The notes beneath the pieces are model-generated. The model saw only the letters and a list, made by a program, of their open reading frames with translations, was not told the origin of the DNA and ran no database searches. The position numbers were made by a program, and so were the translations under genes. Below are positions 1 to 7,613 of a stretch of DNA of 64,000 bases, piece by piece. Numbering within the stretch: the first letter of the stretch is position 1; each line of letters starts with the position of its first letter. Source of the stretch: Pseudarthrobacter sulfonivorans (GTDB lineage: Bacteria; Actinomycetota; Actinomycetes; Actinomycetales; Micrococcaceae). Location of the stretch: positions 4,464,001-4,528,000 of the forward strand of contig NZ_CP013747.1 of assembly GCF_001484605.1 (NCBI RefSeq). The letters run 5' to 3'.

Positions 1-770
1 TCAGCTGAGGGAGATTCGCCGCTAGTAGCGATTGAAACCCCGGCCCCGCGCAGTTCTGCCAACCACCCTTCGAGCATGTATCCGCCCCGAAGGCGCGCCG
101 CCTTACCTGCTGCCGAAACCAGTTCCTTCCACGCTTTTCGCCCATTTTCAGCCGTAGCCGGAGAAACCAGTGAACGGAGGTAGAGAGCTCCTATACGCGC
201 ATCAGCGTGATGAAGCTCCTCAACAGCTAATTCACATAGAACACCACAACGAAGGACTAACTCTTTCTGCTCCGGTGTGAGTACATTCAGTAATCCGTCA
301 AGATATGAAAGTGCTTCAGCTTCGCCCTTTGTGGGCGGCCCCGGCAGATCCGATCGGTGACGCTCAAGTGCTTTCTGAAGATCCCGAAGCGGACCGCTTA
401 ATGACCCGCTAACGATGACAAAGCGGTGAGTTTCAGGCGCCAAGGATAACTGGGCAGCTTCAATCCACTGGTCTACTGCCTTTGAAAAGGCTGTTCCCTT
501 GGTTAAAGTACGCTTCGCTTGAACGAGAGCAGACCAACCCGACTTGAAGTTGACCCTGATGTCGTCAAGTGGGTCTTCCGTCTCTAGGGCAACAGACACT
601 ACTTGCGAATCTTCATCTGGGATGCCAAAACCTGGCAGAGGATTGCCGGAGAGACCGCATGCAACAGCGTAAGCAGCTACCCCTCTTCGATATTCGACTC
701 CAGCGTCACCCGAAGCTCCGGCGACACTCCCCCGCCCCGCCACTGGCTCTGTGCTTTCCGCCACGGTCAC
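1..770 (-). CDS. Cap4-like nuclease-domain protein, N-terminal part (runs off the left edge)
   Basis: The reverse strand is open from a GTG at 768-770 to the window edge, giving 256 codons with no stop. The first 110 residues look like the dsDNA-endonuclease domain found in Cap4 and in some STAND/AVAST antiphage proteins. There is an early G-EYRRGVAAY helix (about 24-34), an acidic stretch LETEDPLDD (62-70), and then ALVQAKR (81-87), which resembles the Q-x-K end of a PD-(D/E)xK active site. It is followed by FSKAVDQW (95-102). The rest is helical. In this family the domain usually precedes a large NTPase and sensor region, which would lie outside the window. It is divergent from the membrane protein gene at 928. 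That the frame is coding is fairly sure; the family call is from motif memory only. Confidence 0.6.
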   Translation of the reverse strand, partial: MTVAESTEPVAGRGSVAGASGDAGVEYRRGVAAYAVACGLSGNPLPGFGIPDEDSQVVSVALETEDPLDDIRVNFKSGWSALVQAKRTLTKGTAFSKAVDQWIEAAQLSLAPETHRFVIVSGSLSGPLRDLQKALERHRSDLPGPPTKGEAEALSYLDGLLNVLTPEQKELVLRCGVLCELAVEELHHADARIGALYLRSLVSPATAENGRKAWKELVSAAGKAARLRGGYMLEGWLAELRGAGVSIATSGESPSA

Positions 771-927
771 TCATCCTAAGTAGGCAACCCATTTTCGGGT
801 ATGACCAATATCCTAGCCACTCGCCATTGGCCGAGACCCGCCATGAGCATGTGCACTATGTGCATCAAGGGTTTGGTATGGTCGGTCCTCAGTTGCCGCT
901 TGTCGCGGCTTCCTTCTGCGACGTGCC

Positions 928-1842
928 ATGACATCTGAGCGTTCCCGAAATGCGGCAATCCGTCGAATTCAAGCCTGGTTTGCCCAATTCCACTGGAAAT
1001 GGATTGGCTTTTTGCTAGGGCTCGGCTTCCTCTTGACACTTTCTGCATTCTTTGCCCGCTACTGGGTTGGAGCCCAGGACTTTCAGCAAACGTTTCCCTG
1101 GACTGCACTGGACAAGGACGATCTGGCCGTCGTTCAGTCTGTAGCGGCTAATGTCGGCACTGCATTTCTCACGGCGGGACTGTTCGCCCTTTTCGAACCA
1201 CTGCTTCGAAAGACGGTGCGTGCGGAAGCGAAGTCTGCTGCGTCGGAGGCCATAGGTCCGGTCGAGCAGGGTCTGAAGAAACGGCTGTCATCGCTTGAGC
1301 AGCAGGTCGCGGCGGCAGTCGAAAGCGACATTGAGTCGCAGGACAATGCAATAAAGGCAGCCACGGAAAACCTCACATATCCTACGATGCTCGCCCTTAT
1401 GCGTGAAGCTTCCAAGATCCGTGCTCTTCATGATGACCTCATCGTCACCCACGCCACAGACCCTCCCGAGGAACTGGCCCTCACATTTGCTCTCAGAGAG
1501 TACGAAAAGACATACGATCACCATCCGATCGGAACGGGTTATTCGCTAGTTCTGATGGCGCATTCGAACCAGGCTGCAGCGATTGAACAATCTGAGCAAG
1601 TCTGGGGTCCCGGCCAAGACTTCAGCGAAGTCGCCCACGCCCTGATACTCGAACTAGCCAAAGAAGGGCATAGCATCCGGAGCGACATCGACTGGGATCT
1701 TGTCTCGACACGCATAGTCTCTACTCTGGCAACGGCTATTCGTTCTTGGCGTCGAGACCCCGATCCACATGCCAGCCAGCAAAGCGAGGAGCAGCACCCT
1801 GCTCGAAATTCCCATGTTTTTCATTTCGGTCCCATTCAGTGA
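928..1842 (+). CDS. Hypothetical protein with two transmembrane helices
   Basis: This 304-aa protein has two clear membrane segments, about residues 25-45 and 70-93, in a hairpin layout, then a long soluble tail. The tail starts with basic and alanine-rich helices (94-150, likely coiled coil) and continues as an alpha-helical domain to the C-terminus. I do not recognise the family. It is transcribed divergently from the Cap4-like gene across a 157-bp gap, which may hold both promoters. A membrane hairpin plus cytosolic helical domain beside a nuclease/NTPase gene would suit a membrane effector or sensor, but that is inference. A Tad-gene remnant lies just beyond its 3' end, so this gene may mark an insertion boundary. 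Confidence 0.65.
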   Translation: MTSERSRNAAIRRIQAWFAQFHWKWIGFLLGLGFLLTLSAFFARYWVGAQDFQQTFPWTALDKDDLAVVQSVAANVGTAFLTAGLFALFEPLLRKTVRAEAKSAASEAIGPVEQGLKKRLSSLEQQVAAAVESDIESQDNAIKAATENLTYPTMLALMREASKIRALHDDLIVTHATDPPEELALTFALREYEKTYDHHPIGTGYSLVLMAHSNQAAAIEQSEQVWGPGQDFSEVAHALILELAKEGHSIRSDIDWDLVSTRIVSTLATAIRSWRRDPDPHASQQSEEQHPARNSHVFHFGPIQ

Positions 1843-1904
1843 GTGATGCGGGTGGTCAGGGGTTGCAGGTCGGTGGCGACCTTTCAGCTGAGCGACAGTC
1901 ATGT

Positions 1905-2054
1905 TTACAGTCCAAGGCTGATGGCCGCGATGCCGGGGAACACCGCGAACACGACTGTTAAGGGAAGGACGCCAAAGACCAAAGGAATCACACTCGTGCA
2001 TTGTTGTGCGTACTCCGGCGCTGGGCCGGTGACTGAATCAGCAAAGGCCGACAC
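1905..2054 (-). pseudogene. Remnant of a TadC-type (type II secretion F-domain) gene, C-terminus only
   Basis: The reverse strand encodes a 49-residue tail ending at a TAA at 1905-1907. Its last 30 residues include VIPLVFGVLP and VVFAVFPGIAAISLGL, the hydrophobic end typical of TadB/TadC inner-membrane proteins of Flp pilus systems. Nothing upstream in this frame belongs to such a protein, and the usual neighbours (tadA, tadB, flp) are absent. It is therefore a truncated relic. A formal GTG exists at 2052-2054, but translation is not expected to give a functional product. The family assignment rests on this short but characteristic hydrophobic motif. Confidence 0.45.
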
Positions 2055-2108
2055 CTGTCAGCCGAAGCGGTAAATTCAATGCACAACTACTTACCTGGGG
2101 GTCCCACC

Positions 2109-2285
2109 GTGAACCACTTCTTTACTGCTGCCAACCTGAACAAGGCTCTTGTCACGACCGGCCTTGATCCAAAGCTGGCTACCCTGACCGAAACCTCACC
2201 GGCTACTGATGTATGGGGCCTCTGCTACAAGGCAGGGTCAACGCCGGCAAAGGTCACCGAGCTTGCCGAGAGCCTGCACTTCTAG
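2109..2285 (+). CDS. Small hypothetical protein (58 aa)
   Basis: The GTG start at 2109 follows a G-rich ribosome-binding sequence (2097-2102) at good spacing; an in-frame ATG at 2079 is the alternative. The product is soluble and has a pattern of short helices (NHFFTAANLNKAL, then TPAKVTELAESL). I do not recognise it. The next gene begins 2 nt after the stop codon, so the two are probably co-transcribed and translationally linked. Confidence 0.5.
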   Translation: MNHFFTAANLNKALVTTGLDPKLATLTETSPATDVWGLCYKAGSTPAKVTELAESLHF

Positions 2286-2287
2286 GT

Positions 2288-2743
2288 ATGGAACCTAGCA
2301 ACCTCTTCAAAGGCTTCACTGACAGCTTCAACGAGGCCCTCCGCTCTGCCGGCGCAGGGAACAGGGTCAGCGACTTTGCCAAGGAGATAGCCAAGCCCAC
2401 GCCCATATACAAATACGGGGTGTCCGATGCCCTACCCGACTATCGGGCAATAGCAGAAGCCTCCGCTAAGATTGCGCCGCCGCCACCTGCTCCGACACGT
2501 GACCAGGCAGCGGAACAGCTACAGCACTTGGAAGAGACGAAAGTTCTTCTCGCCGCTTTGAACCGGACGATTCAGAACGCAGAAGAGGACCGGAAACGGA
2601 CCGAGCATGATCGTAATCAACAATCGATGTTCAACAAGCGAATGACGGTAGTAGCTATAGCGCTTTCATTCGCCGCGGTCGTCGCGCCTTTCCTTGTCTA
2701 CTTCCTCGAGCATGGTTGGTGGTGGGAAGCGTACCGCCCATAG
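2288..2743 (+). CDS. Hypothetical protein with C-terminal membrane anchor (151 aa)
   Basis: The ATG at 2288 lies 2 nt after the preceding stop. The N-terminal half is soluble and ends in a proline-rich linker (about 70-76). A charged helix rich in E, R and D follows (about 85-118, likely coiled coil). One transmembrane helix (about 123-142) is followed by a short aromatic tail ending WWWEAYRP. The layout fits a tail-anchored cytoplasmic protein. No family is recognised. A strong hairpin terminator follows 15 bp after the stop. Confidence 0.6.
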   Translation: MEPSNLFKGFTDSFNEALRSAGAGNRVSDFAKEIAKPTPIYKYGVSDALPDYRAIAEASAKIAPPPPAPTRDQAAEQLQHLEETKVLLAALNRTIQNAEEDRKRTEHDRNQQSMFNKRMTVVAIALSFAAVVAPFLVYFLEHGWWWEAYRP

Positions 2744-2757
2744 CATCCGGGTACGAC

Positions 2758-2789
2758 AAAGGGCCCTTACTGATCAGTAGGGGCCCTTT
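2758..2789. terminator. Bidirectional intrinsic terminator
   Basis: Perfect arms AAAGGGCCC (2758-2766) and GGGCCCTTT (2781-2789) enclose a second self-complementary segment, TACTGATCAGTA (2768-2779). It sits between two convergent genes, ending at 2743 (+) and 2812 (-), so it can serve both. Confidence 0.85.
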
Positions 2790-2811
2790 CCGTTGCAGTA
2801 AAGGGCAGGGG

Positions 2812-3414
2812 CTATGCCTCTGCCGCCGCTTCTAGGGCCAACTTGAGGCGAGGTAGGAGATAGTCGCTCCTGCCCCATACTGGGTCAAAAATGTGTAACT
2901 CCCAGGCGTCCGCGATGATAGCCGCCAAAGTCTCATTGGCCTCATACCGGTATTCCTCAAAGGTATCCTCACGGGAACCCCTGCGGCCCAGATGTGAAAA
3001 CTCTTCATACCCGTCCAGGCTCACGCAAACCTGCATCGATCCGGGCGCCCCGGGTGGGCCCCAAAGGGCCACAATATCCGTCACGGTGAGGACGGCAGAC
3101 ACGAGCGCCGCTGTGTTTTCGCTGCAGTAGCCTGTCACGTATGCCCGCTGCCCGCTTCCTTCCGTGAGCGCCTCCCCTGGCTGAGAATCCGACGTCAGCA
3201 AGCCAAGCCTGTTGATCGCAGCCAACTGCAGGCTAATAGGGCCAGTCTCGGATGCCGGCTGCGCTGCCATGTACCCCGGCTGATAGTGGCGCTTGCCTTC
3301 CAGCCATTCCGCCGTCAACTCGCAAGCGGTTTCGAGGTCCGTACACATCTGCCAGGCGAGTTGGTCGGGCCCATCCTCAGTGCGCGGCGCTTCAGAGAGA
3401 TCCAGGTTCGTCAT
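2812..3414 (-). CDS. DUF6919-like hypothetical protein (200 aa)
   Basis: A soluble 200-aa protein. The segment around residues 30-100 has the pattern of the actinobacterial DUF6919 family: WLEGKRHYQPGY, then an ET-x-P-containing helix, then AAINRLGLLTSDSQPG and a QRAYVTGYC segment. The function of that family is not known to me. The rest carries no catalytic motif I recognise. It converges on the gene ending at 2743 across the shared terminator. A small zinc-ribbon gene lies just upstream on the same strand with a 38-bp gap, so the two could be one transcript. The family match is from memory of the motif. Confidence 0.55.
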   Translation of the reverse strand: MTNLDLSEAPRTEDGPDQLAWQMCTDLETACELTAEWLEGKRHYQPGYMAAQPASETGPISLQLAAINRLGLLTSDSQPGEALTEGSGQRAYVTGYCSENTAALVSAVLTVTDIVALWGPPGAPGSMQVCVSLDGYEEFSHLGRRGSREDTFEEYRYEANETLAAIIADAWELHIFDPVWGRSDYLLPRLKLALEAAAEA

Positions 3415-3452
3415 GGATCGACCCTATCGCTTGAAGGTACGCACCAAGCGCA

Positions 3453-3632
3453 CTATGCCTCAGTGCACCATTCCGAGGTCTGGTTGTTCTTGTCTCGGTT
3501 GGTGCACTTCGAGTTGCTGCACAAGTGCGGCACCGTTACGTACTGCTTCACGGCGACGCCAAGTGGCGTGGCGTCAATCTTGCGCGTCGTCGTCCTTGAC
3601 CCGCATTCGTCACAAGTCCAATTCACTGCCAT
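3453..3632 (-). CDS. Small zinc-ribbon-like protein (59 aa)
   Basis: The ATG at 3630-3632 is preceded by a GGGGG ribosome-binding sequence. The 59-aa product starts MAVNWTCDECGSRTTTRK and continues with CSNSKCTN and a last Cys near the C-terminus. The CxxC and CxxxxC pairs 28 residues apart suggest a single zinc-binding ribbon, as in small nucleic-acid- or protein-binding modules. It lies upstream of the DUF6919-like gene in the same direction. The function is unknown; the coding call rests on the ribosome-binding site, the Cys pattern and natural codon use. Confidence 0.5.
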   Translation of the reverse strand: MAVNWTCDECGSRTTTRKIDATPLGVAVKQYVTVPHLCSNSKCTNRDKNNQTSEWCTEA

Positions 3633-3706
3633 GATTCCCCCTGGTTACGCCGGGGCCCGGTACCCCTCGACACAGACTAGGGCGGTTCCGTGCTGCAAGG
3701 AAGGCC

Positions 3707-3880
3707 CTAATGGCAGCGGCAACCGCACCACGGCGCCGGCATGCACTCGTGATCCGGTTCAACGTCTTCAAATGTGTACCACTCCACGGGCGCCAGCAAG
3801 TCGTCCAGCATCTTGCCCACCGCTTCAACATCTATCTTGGGACCGCGTCGACTGGTGCAGACGACTTCTGAAACTGACAC
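3707..3880 (-). CDS. Possible small Cys-rich protein (57 aa)
   Basis: An open frame starts with GTG at 3878-3880 and ends with TAG at 3707-3709. The middle reads like a real helix (EAVGKMLDDLLAPVEWYTF). The tail, EPDHECMPAPWCGCRCH, carries four Cys and two His and could bind a metal. There is no convincing ribosome-binding sequence, and no family is recognised. It is listed because codon use and amphipathic pattern are better than in the other frames here. Confidence 0.3.
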   Translation of the reverse strand: MSVSEVVCTSRRGPKIDVEAVGKMLDDLLAPVEWYTFEDVEPDHECMPAPWCGCRCH

Positions 3881-3913
3881 CGGGGCCCGTTTTGTCGTTC
3901 CCGGATGTTGATG

Positions 3914-3939
3914 CTAATGCTGTCTCGAAGCAGCATTAG
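3914..3939. repeat. Perfect inverted repeat
   Basis: CTAATGCTG (3914-3922) and CAGCATTAG (3931-3939) are exact reverse complements with an 8-nt loop. It lies upstream of the small Cys-rich frame. There is no T-tract directly after either arm, so an operator or attachment-like site is as likely as a terminator. Confidence 0.5.
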
Positions 3940-4042
3940 TGCATTTCATATTCTTACCGGTGCCGGTACCTATCGGTAATCACACTTCCGTTGCGCCCTT
4001 GATAGGGAAGTGTGTCCCACGCAGCCCTCAAGGAGACTACTT

Positions 4043-4246
4043 ATGAGACATTCCAAATCCCCGGAATCCCGCAGGTTCGCCTTTGTCCGTTTCGATGACC
4101 GCCAACCTCTAGTTCATGAGACTGCCCGTGCAACGCGAATCCGGGCGTCCGCCGCTCGAACGGGAGGTCCCTGCGCAAATAACACCACATGCGCAAATGG
4201 TGGTATTTGCGCATTTGGAACCATTTCTCAAACAGCATGTCCTTGA
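4043..4246 (+). CDS. Possible small open frame, tail made of palindromic repeats
   Basis: The ATG at 4043 has a strong ribosome-binding sequence (AAGGAGA, 4030-4036). The first 40 residues are basic and plausible. The C-terminal third (about residue 45 on) is read through the GCGCAAATGG palindromes that begin at 4172, so the natural end of the gene may have been overwritten by them. No family is recognised. It may be a truncated gene or chance. Confidence 0.25.
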   Translation: MRHSKSPESRRFAFVRFDDRQPLVHETARATRIRASAARTGGPCANNTTCANGGICAFGTISQTACP

Positions 4247-4318
4247 ACTCCGCGAAATTGCGGCTAGTCTACGACCAGAAGCAGGTGTTCGACCTGCGCA
4301 AATACATTGGGGGGAACC

Positions 4319-4860
4319 ATGGCAGACGAGGACCGACCTGAAGGCTGGTACGGAATTAGCCGCAATAGTCATGATGCTCGGCACTGGGATGGCAAGGTCT
4401 GGTCACGCCCCGTGCACGAAAGGAATTCGGCCCAGGGGTTGTCATTCACGTTGACCCTGCCGCCGAGCCGCGTCACGTGGCGCCGCGGAGTTCCTCTGGT
4501 GGTGGTCGAGCCAAACCTGTTAAGCAGAAAATCGAAATAGGCGCCGGCGCCGGGTGCCTGCTCGTCCTCGTAGGGCTCGTGGTTGTCGCGGCTCTCATTT
4601 CCTGGATCTCAACCCCATTCCAGGCGTCCAACAATCCAAAGTTCAACGAGGAAAGCGGGCTTGCTACGTGCAAAGAGCTAGTGGCTAAACAGGACGGAGG
4701 AAACGGGAGCACCACCGTCCAGGGCAGCGTTCTCGCAGGAACAACTTACAAGGCCACCATCGCCGTCGCTGGTATGTCAGAGGCGTACAGGTTCACATGC
4801 CGCCTGGAATGGACAGGAAGTAAATGGACCAGAGACGTGCTTGAGGGCCACCGAATGTAG
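4319..4860 (+). pseudogene. DUF2510-like membrane protein split by a frameshift
   Basis: The ATG at 4319 opens a frame encoding RPEGWYGIS and RHWDGKVWSRP, the W-Y...WDG..W signature of the small DUF2510 domain seen at the N-terminus of many actinobacterial membrane proteins. This frame stops at 4540. The expected continuation lies in the -1 frame from about 4441: a Ser/Gly/Lys-rich linker, a transmembrane helix (about 4553-4608, CLLVLVGLVVVAALISW), then a small extracellular domain with two Cys ending at 4860. A shift between about 4415 and 4477 joins the two. It could be a mutation, a sequencing error or a programmed shift. A separate GTG start at 4477 would give only the second half. Confidence 0.55.
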
Positions 4861-5188
4861 ATTCCGGACGGACGTCCCGCGCGTGGCCCGGCATATCGAA
4901 GCCAAGCGACGTCTCGGGTGTCCCTGCGCAAATACCACCATTGCGCAAAGGGTACTAATTCCGCTTTGGGACCGGTCGCTCAAATGGTACTGATTGCGCA
5001 AAGGGCTTCCTTGGCGAAAATGCCTCCTATTGCGCCAAGCCCGACCCTTCCTATCGAGGCGCAGAGGAATCCATGCGCTCCTCCTGAAGGCAGAGCACAC
5101 CCGACACGCTCCTCTTTCCGAGACTTGGCCGGAGCGTCATCTCGCGCCTCGTGTGCTCCAAGCGCAAATGGTTCCATATGCGCTTTGG

Positions 5189-5211
5189 AGCTACCGGCCT
5201 GGCCGGTAGCT
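5189..5211. repeat. Perfect GC-rich palindrome
   Basis: AGCTACCGGCC (5189-5199) and GGCCGGTAGCT (5201-5211) are exact reverse complements around one T. It lies in the palindrome cluster immediately after the CCAAGCGC..GCGCTTTGG hairpin and upstream of the gene at 5288. It could act as a terminator stem or an operator. Confidence 0.55.
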
Positions 5212-5287
5212 GAGTTGGTCAAATGGAAGCATTTCCGTATTGGTACCATTTGCGCAAACGCATTTTGCTGTGTGGCAAGATTCCAGA

Positions 5288-5851
5288 ATGCAGGAACTAC
5301 ACGACGGAATGACCGGGTCTTTCAGGGTGAGCACACGGTCCGGCACCCAGTATTTGATATGCCTTGATGCCCCACGTCACATCGTCAGGCTTCCTGGCGA
5401 ATCACAGCCGGCTCCTGACTATGCGGACGTCCAGGTAGCCCACCTCAGACAAGACGCTGAGGCCATTCCCCTCCTGCAGATCGTTACCCTCACAGTCGGC
5501 CAGCGAGGCTTTTTGGCGCTAGACATCGTCGGAGGTGGAACAGTCACGGCTAGAGATACATCTCAAGTCGTGGAGATACTGCCACTGCTTGAGCGTGTGC
5601 AGATCAGTGATGAAAGCGCAGCCGAAATTGGCCAGGCTGCCCGGTCCCTCGGCTGGGCAAGAATCCTCCATATTCCGGACACTGCGCCGCCTGTGTTCGT
5701 GCTCGACGCTTCGGCCGTCAGGACCCTATCCATCAGAAGCTACGACCAACTTGAAGCGCGGATCGCAACTGCTCTCGGCAACGCGGAGTTCCTTCTCGAC
5801 GCAGCCGAACACTTTGATGACGGGCAGCTGTCGAAGATGCGAGAGCTCTAG
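5288..5851 (+). CDS. Hypothetical soluble protein (187 aa)
   Basis: The ATG at 5288 is chosen because upstream in-frame sequence is read through the palindrome cluster; an ATG at 5309 (MTGSFRVSTRSGTQYLICLD) is also possible. The N-terminal 60 residues look like a beta-rich module. It is followed by a mixed alpha/beta region with no Cys pairs, signal peptide or membrane segment, and an acidic C-terminal helix. No family or catalytic motif is recognised. It stands alone, with 480 bp of non-coding DNA after it. Confidence 0.55.
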   Translation: MQELHDGMTGSFRVSTRSGTQYLICLDAPRHIVRLPGESQPAPDYADVQVAHLRQDAEAIPLLQIVTLTVGQRGFLALDIVGGGTVTARDTSQVVEILPLLERVQISDESAAEIGQAARSLGWARILHIPDTAPPVFVLDASAVRTLSIRSYDQLEARIATALGNAEFLLDAAEHFDDGQLSKMREL

Positions 5852-6334
5852 CTCTACCTGCTGCGCGGCGATCGGTTTGCAAGAGTATTGAGGGTTTATT
5901 GATTTTTAGTAAAGCCCGGATACCCTCTGCCCGCGCCAATGGTCCGGTCCGACCGGCAACCAACGGAGCGGTCTGGCTGCTGGCTGGGGGTGCACGCTTT
6001 TTAAGACATACGCCTTCGTGGGCCGAATTTGCGTGGACGGTGCACATCCCGGGAAGCCCGGACATGTTTCAGACACAGTGCACAACTGAACCGGAATGGA
6101 GCCCTACATCGGCTCCCATGCGATGGCTCCTATGTCCGATACGAACAGGCACCTTGTGACCTTCCAAATTGGCCAGTTGTTTTTTCAGGTCGGGCTTCCC
6201 ACGTCATCCAGCTGGTCCAAACGAGAAATGAGGAGCCTGCTTGCAGCTGGCCGTCGCAACAGGACGGACAGGGTACACGTCCTTCGCACTGGCGAGGAGG
6301 TCTGTTCCTGCGCGACTCCCTGGCACTGCCGGAC
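5852..6334. other. Non-coding gap
   Basis: No convincing gene is visible on either strand. The stretch contains an AT-rich patch (5895-5925) and ends where homology to an ABC-2 permease begins, so it probably contains the deletion junction that removed that gene's 5' part. Confidence 0.5.
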
Positions 6335-6784
6335 ATGGACCTGTCCATCCTGGTGTTCGAGCCAGGGCCCATCATCATCGGCGCACTGCTGCTGTTGAGC
6401 GGGTTCACCCTGTTCACCGGGGTCCTCGTCGCCATCGGCGCGATCATGCCCACCGCCAAGGAGGCCGGCACCATCTTCGGCCCGCTCATGGCCGCAATGT
6501 TCATCCCCTTCTACGCCTACAGCCTGATCATCTCCGACCCGGAGTCCCTGATCGTGCAGGTGTTCACGTACTTCCCGCTGACCGCCCCGGTCACCGCCAT
6601 GCTCCGCAACGGCTTCGGCACCCTCTCTGGCATGGAGGCCACCATCGTGATCGCCGAGCTGTTCATCGTCGGCATCTTGATCCTGCGTCTGGCAGTCCAC
6701 CTGTTCCGGTACGGGTCCATCGAATACGGCAAGAAACTTTCCATCGCCGGGACGTTCCGCCGCAAAGAACTCGCCGCCAAGTGA
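6335..6784 (+). pseudogene. ABC-2 type (NatB-like) permease, C-terminal fragment
   Basis: About 150 residues match the end of NatB-like ABC exporter permeases. There is a membrane helix with FTGVLVAIGAIMPTAKEA, then a GPLMAAMFIPFYAYSLI helix, FTYFPLTAPVTAMLRNGFG, and a final helix ending in HLFRYGSIEYGKKLSI. Intact members are about 400 aa with a large extracellular domain after the first helix; here everything before the second half is missing and no ATP-binding partner gene is present. The ATG at 6335 is only the first in-frame Met within the homologous part. It is most likely a relic left by a deletion. Confidence 0.7.
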
Positions 6785-6849
6785 AAGGGCACGGCAACCA
6801 CAAAACAGCAGGGCCACGCGCCGGACAGCTCCGTGATTTTTGTCTGCGC

Positions 6850-7161
6850 ATGCATATCCCCTCGGGACTCCTGGCCCTGCTGCTGATCTGGCTCGCGGCA
6901 AACGTACCGCCCCCAGCCTTCATGCCGGCCATCCTGGTCACAGCAGTCGGTCTTCTCGCCGGCGGCGCCATTGGCCTTCTAGCAGGCATTCGTGGACCGC
7001 ACTGGGTGATCTACGGCCTCATCTTTGCCGGAGTGGCTGCCCTGCTCCTAGCACCTGCCCCCTGGTCAGGCCTCGCCTTGGTGTGCGTCCCCGTATCCGC
7101 GCTCGGGTACAGCATGGGAAAAGAAATCGCCTTCTTCCGCGTCAGCCGAGCAAGTGGCTAG
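6850..7161 (+). CDS. Small membrane protein (103 aa)
   Basis: This product has three to four hydrophobic helices (about 5-17, 20-42, 46-68, 70-90) and a short basic tail. No family is recognised. It starts a run of closely packed membrane-protein genes: the next gene starts 3 nt after this stop. It lies 65 bp after the ABC-2 permease relic and may once have been part of the same operon. Confidence 0.5.
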   Translation: MHIPSGLLALLLIWLAANVPPPAFMPAILVTAVGLLAGGAIGLLAGIRGPHWVIYGLIFAGVAALLLAPAPWSGLALVCVPVSALGYSMGKEIAFFRVSRASG

Positions 7162-7163
7162 CC

Positions 7164-7613
7164 GTGACAGGACAGCACCGGGTCGTCCTCGACGCCTCAT
7201 CGTTCATCAAGGCCTGGCTGATCGCCACCACGCTCTGGGTGGGCGTCATGCTCATTGTTGCCCTCCTCGCATATGGTGTCCCGACGGTGCTCTCCGGGGA
7301 AGATGCCGTGCACCTCTGGGGTGCCGGGCTCGCCCTGGCCTTCTACGGCTACGGGATTGCACTGGTCTTCGCGGCGCCCCTGGCATGGGTGCTGGCCTAC
7401 CTGCTGCGCCCGGTACGGCAGCAGTGGATCCACATCACGGCATTCTTCGCCGTGCCGACACTGGCATTCTGGGCAGTGGCCGGGCTGCTCGGCTTCGGCT
7501 GGCACCCCGGCTGGCTGGGACTATGGGCGACCGTCGGTGCGGCCGCGGCGGTTGGGCGCTGGTCCATCCGCAAAGACGCGCACTCATCCGAGGCGGAAGT
7601 CCTGTATCCGTGA
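7164..7613 (+). CDS. Membrane protein (149 aa)
   Basis: The GTG at 7164 lies 3 nt after the previous stop. Four hydrophobic helices are visible, about 15-37, 49-78, 88-112 and 114-132, with a charged C-terminus. No catalytic motif or family is recognised. The stop codon overlaps the next gene's GTG start (GTGA at 7610-7613), so translation of the two is coupled. Confidence 0.55.
   Translation: MTGQHRVVLDASSFIKAWLIATTLWVGVMLIVALLAYGVPTVLSGEDAVHLWGAGLALAFYGYGIALVFAAPLAWVLAYLLRPVRQQWIHITAFFAVPTLAFWAVAGLLGFGWHPGWLGLWATVGAAAAVGRWSIRKDAHSSEAEVLYP

Larger units (their letters stand above)
4171..5265. repeat. Cluster of short palindromic repeats built on TGCGCAAAT
   Basis: The motif TGCGCAAAT or its complement recurs at about 4172, 4190, 4205, 4295, 4925, 4941, 4993, 5160, 5178 and 5247, often beside GGTACC or GGTTCC. 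One pair forms a perfect hairpin: ATGCGCAAAT (4189-4198), a 6-nt loop, ATTTGCGCAT (4205-4214). Another imperfect hairpin spans 5158-5188. The units are AT-richer than the surrounding DNA. They are interrupted only by the frameshifted DUF2510-like gene (4319-4860). They resemble a family of small hairpin elements rather than coding sequence. Confidence 0.6.

Noticed and set aside
1654..1902. Small minus-strand gene starting MTVAQLKGRH after the TadC relic
   Set aside because: It runs antisense into the 928-1842 gene and has no recognisable Flp pilin motif.
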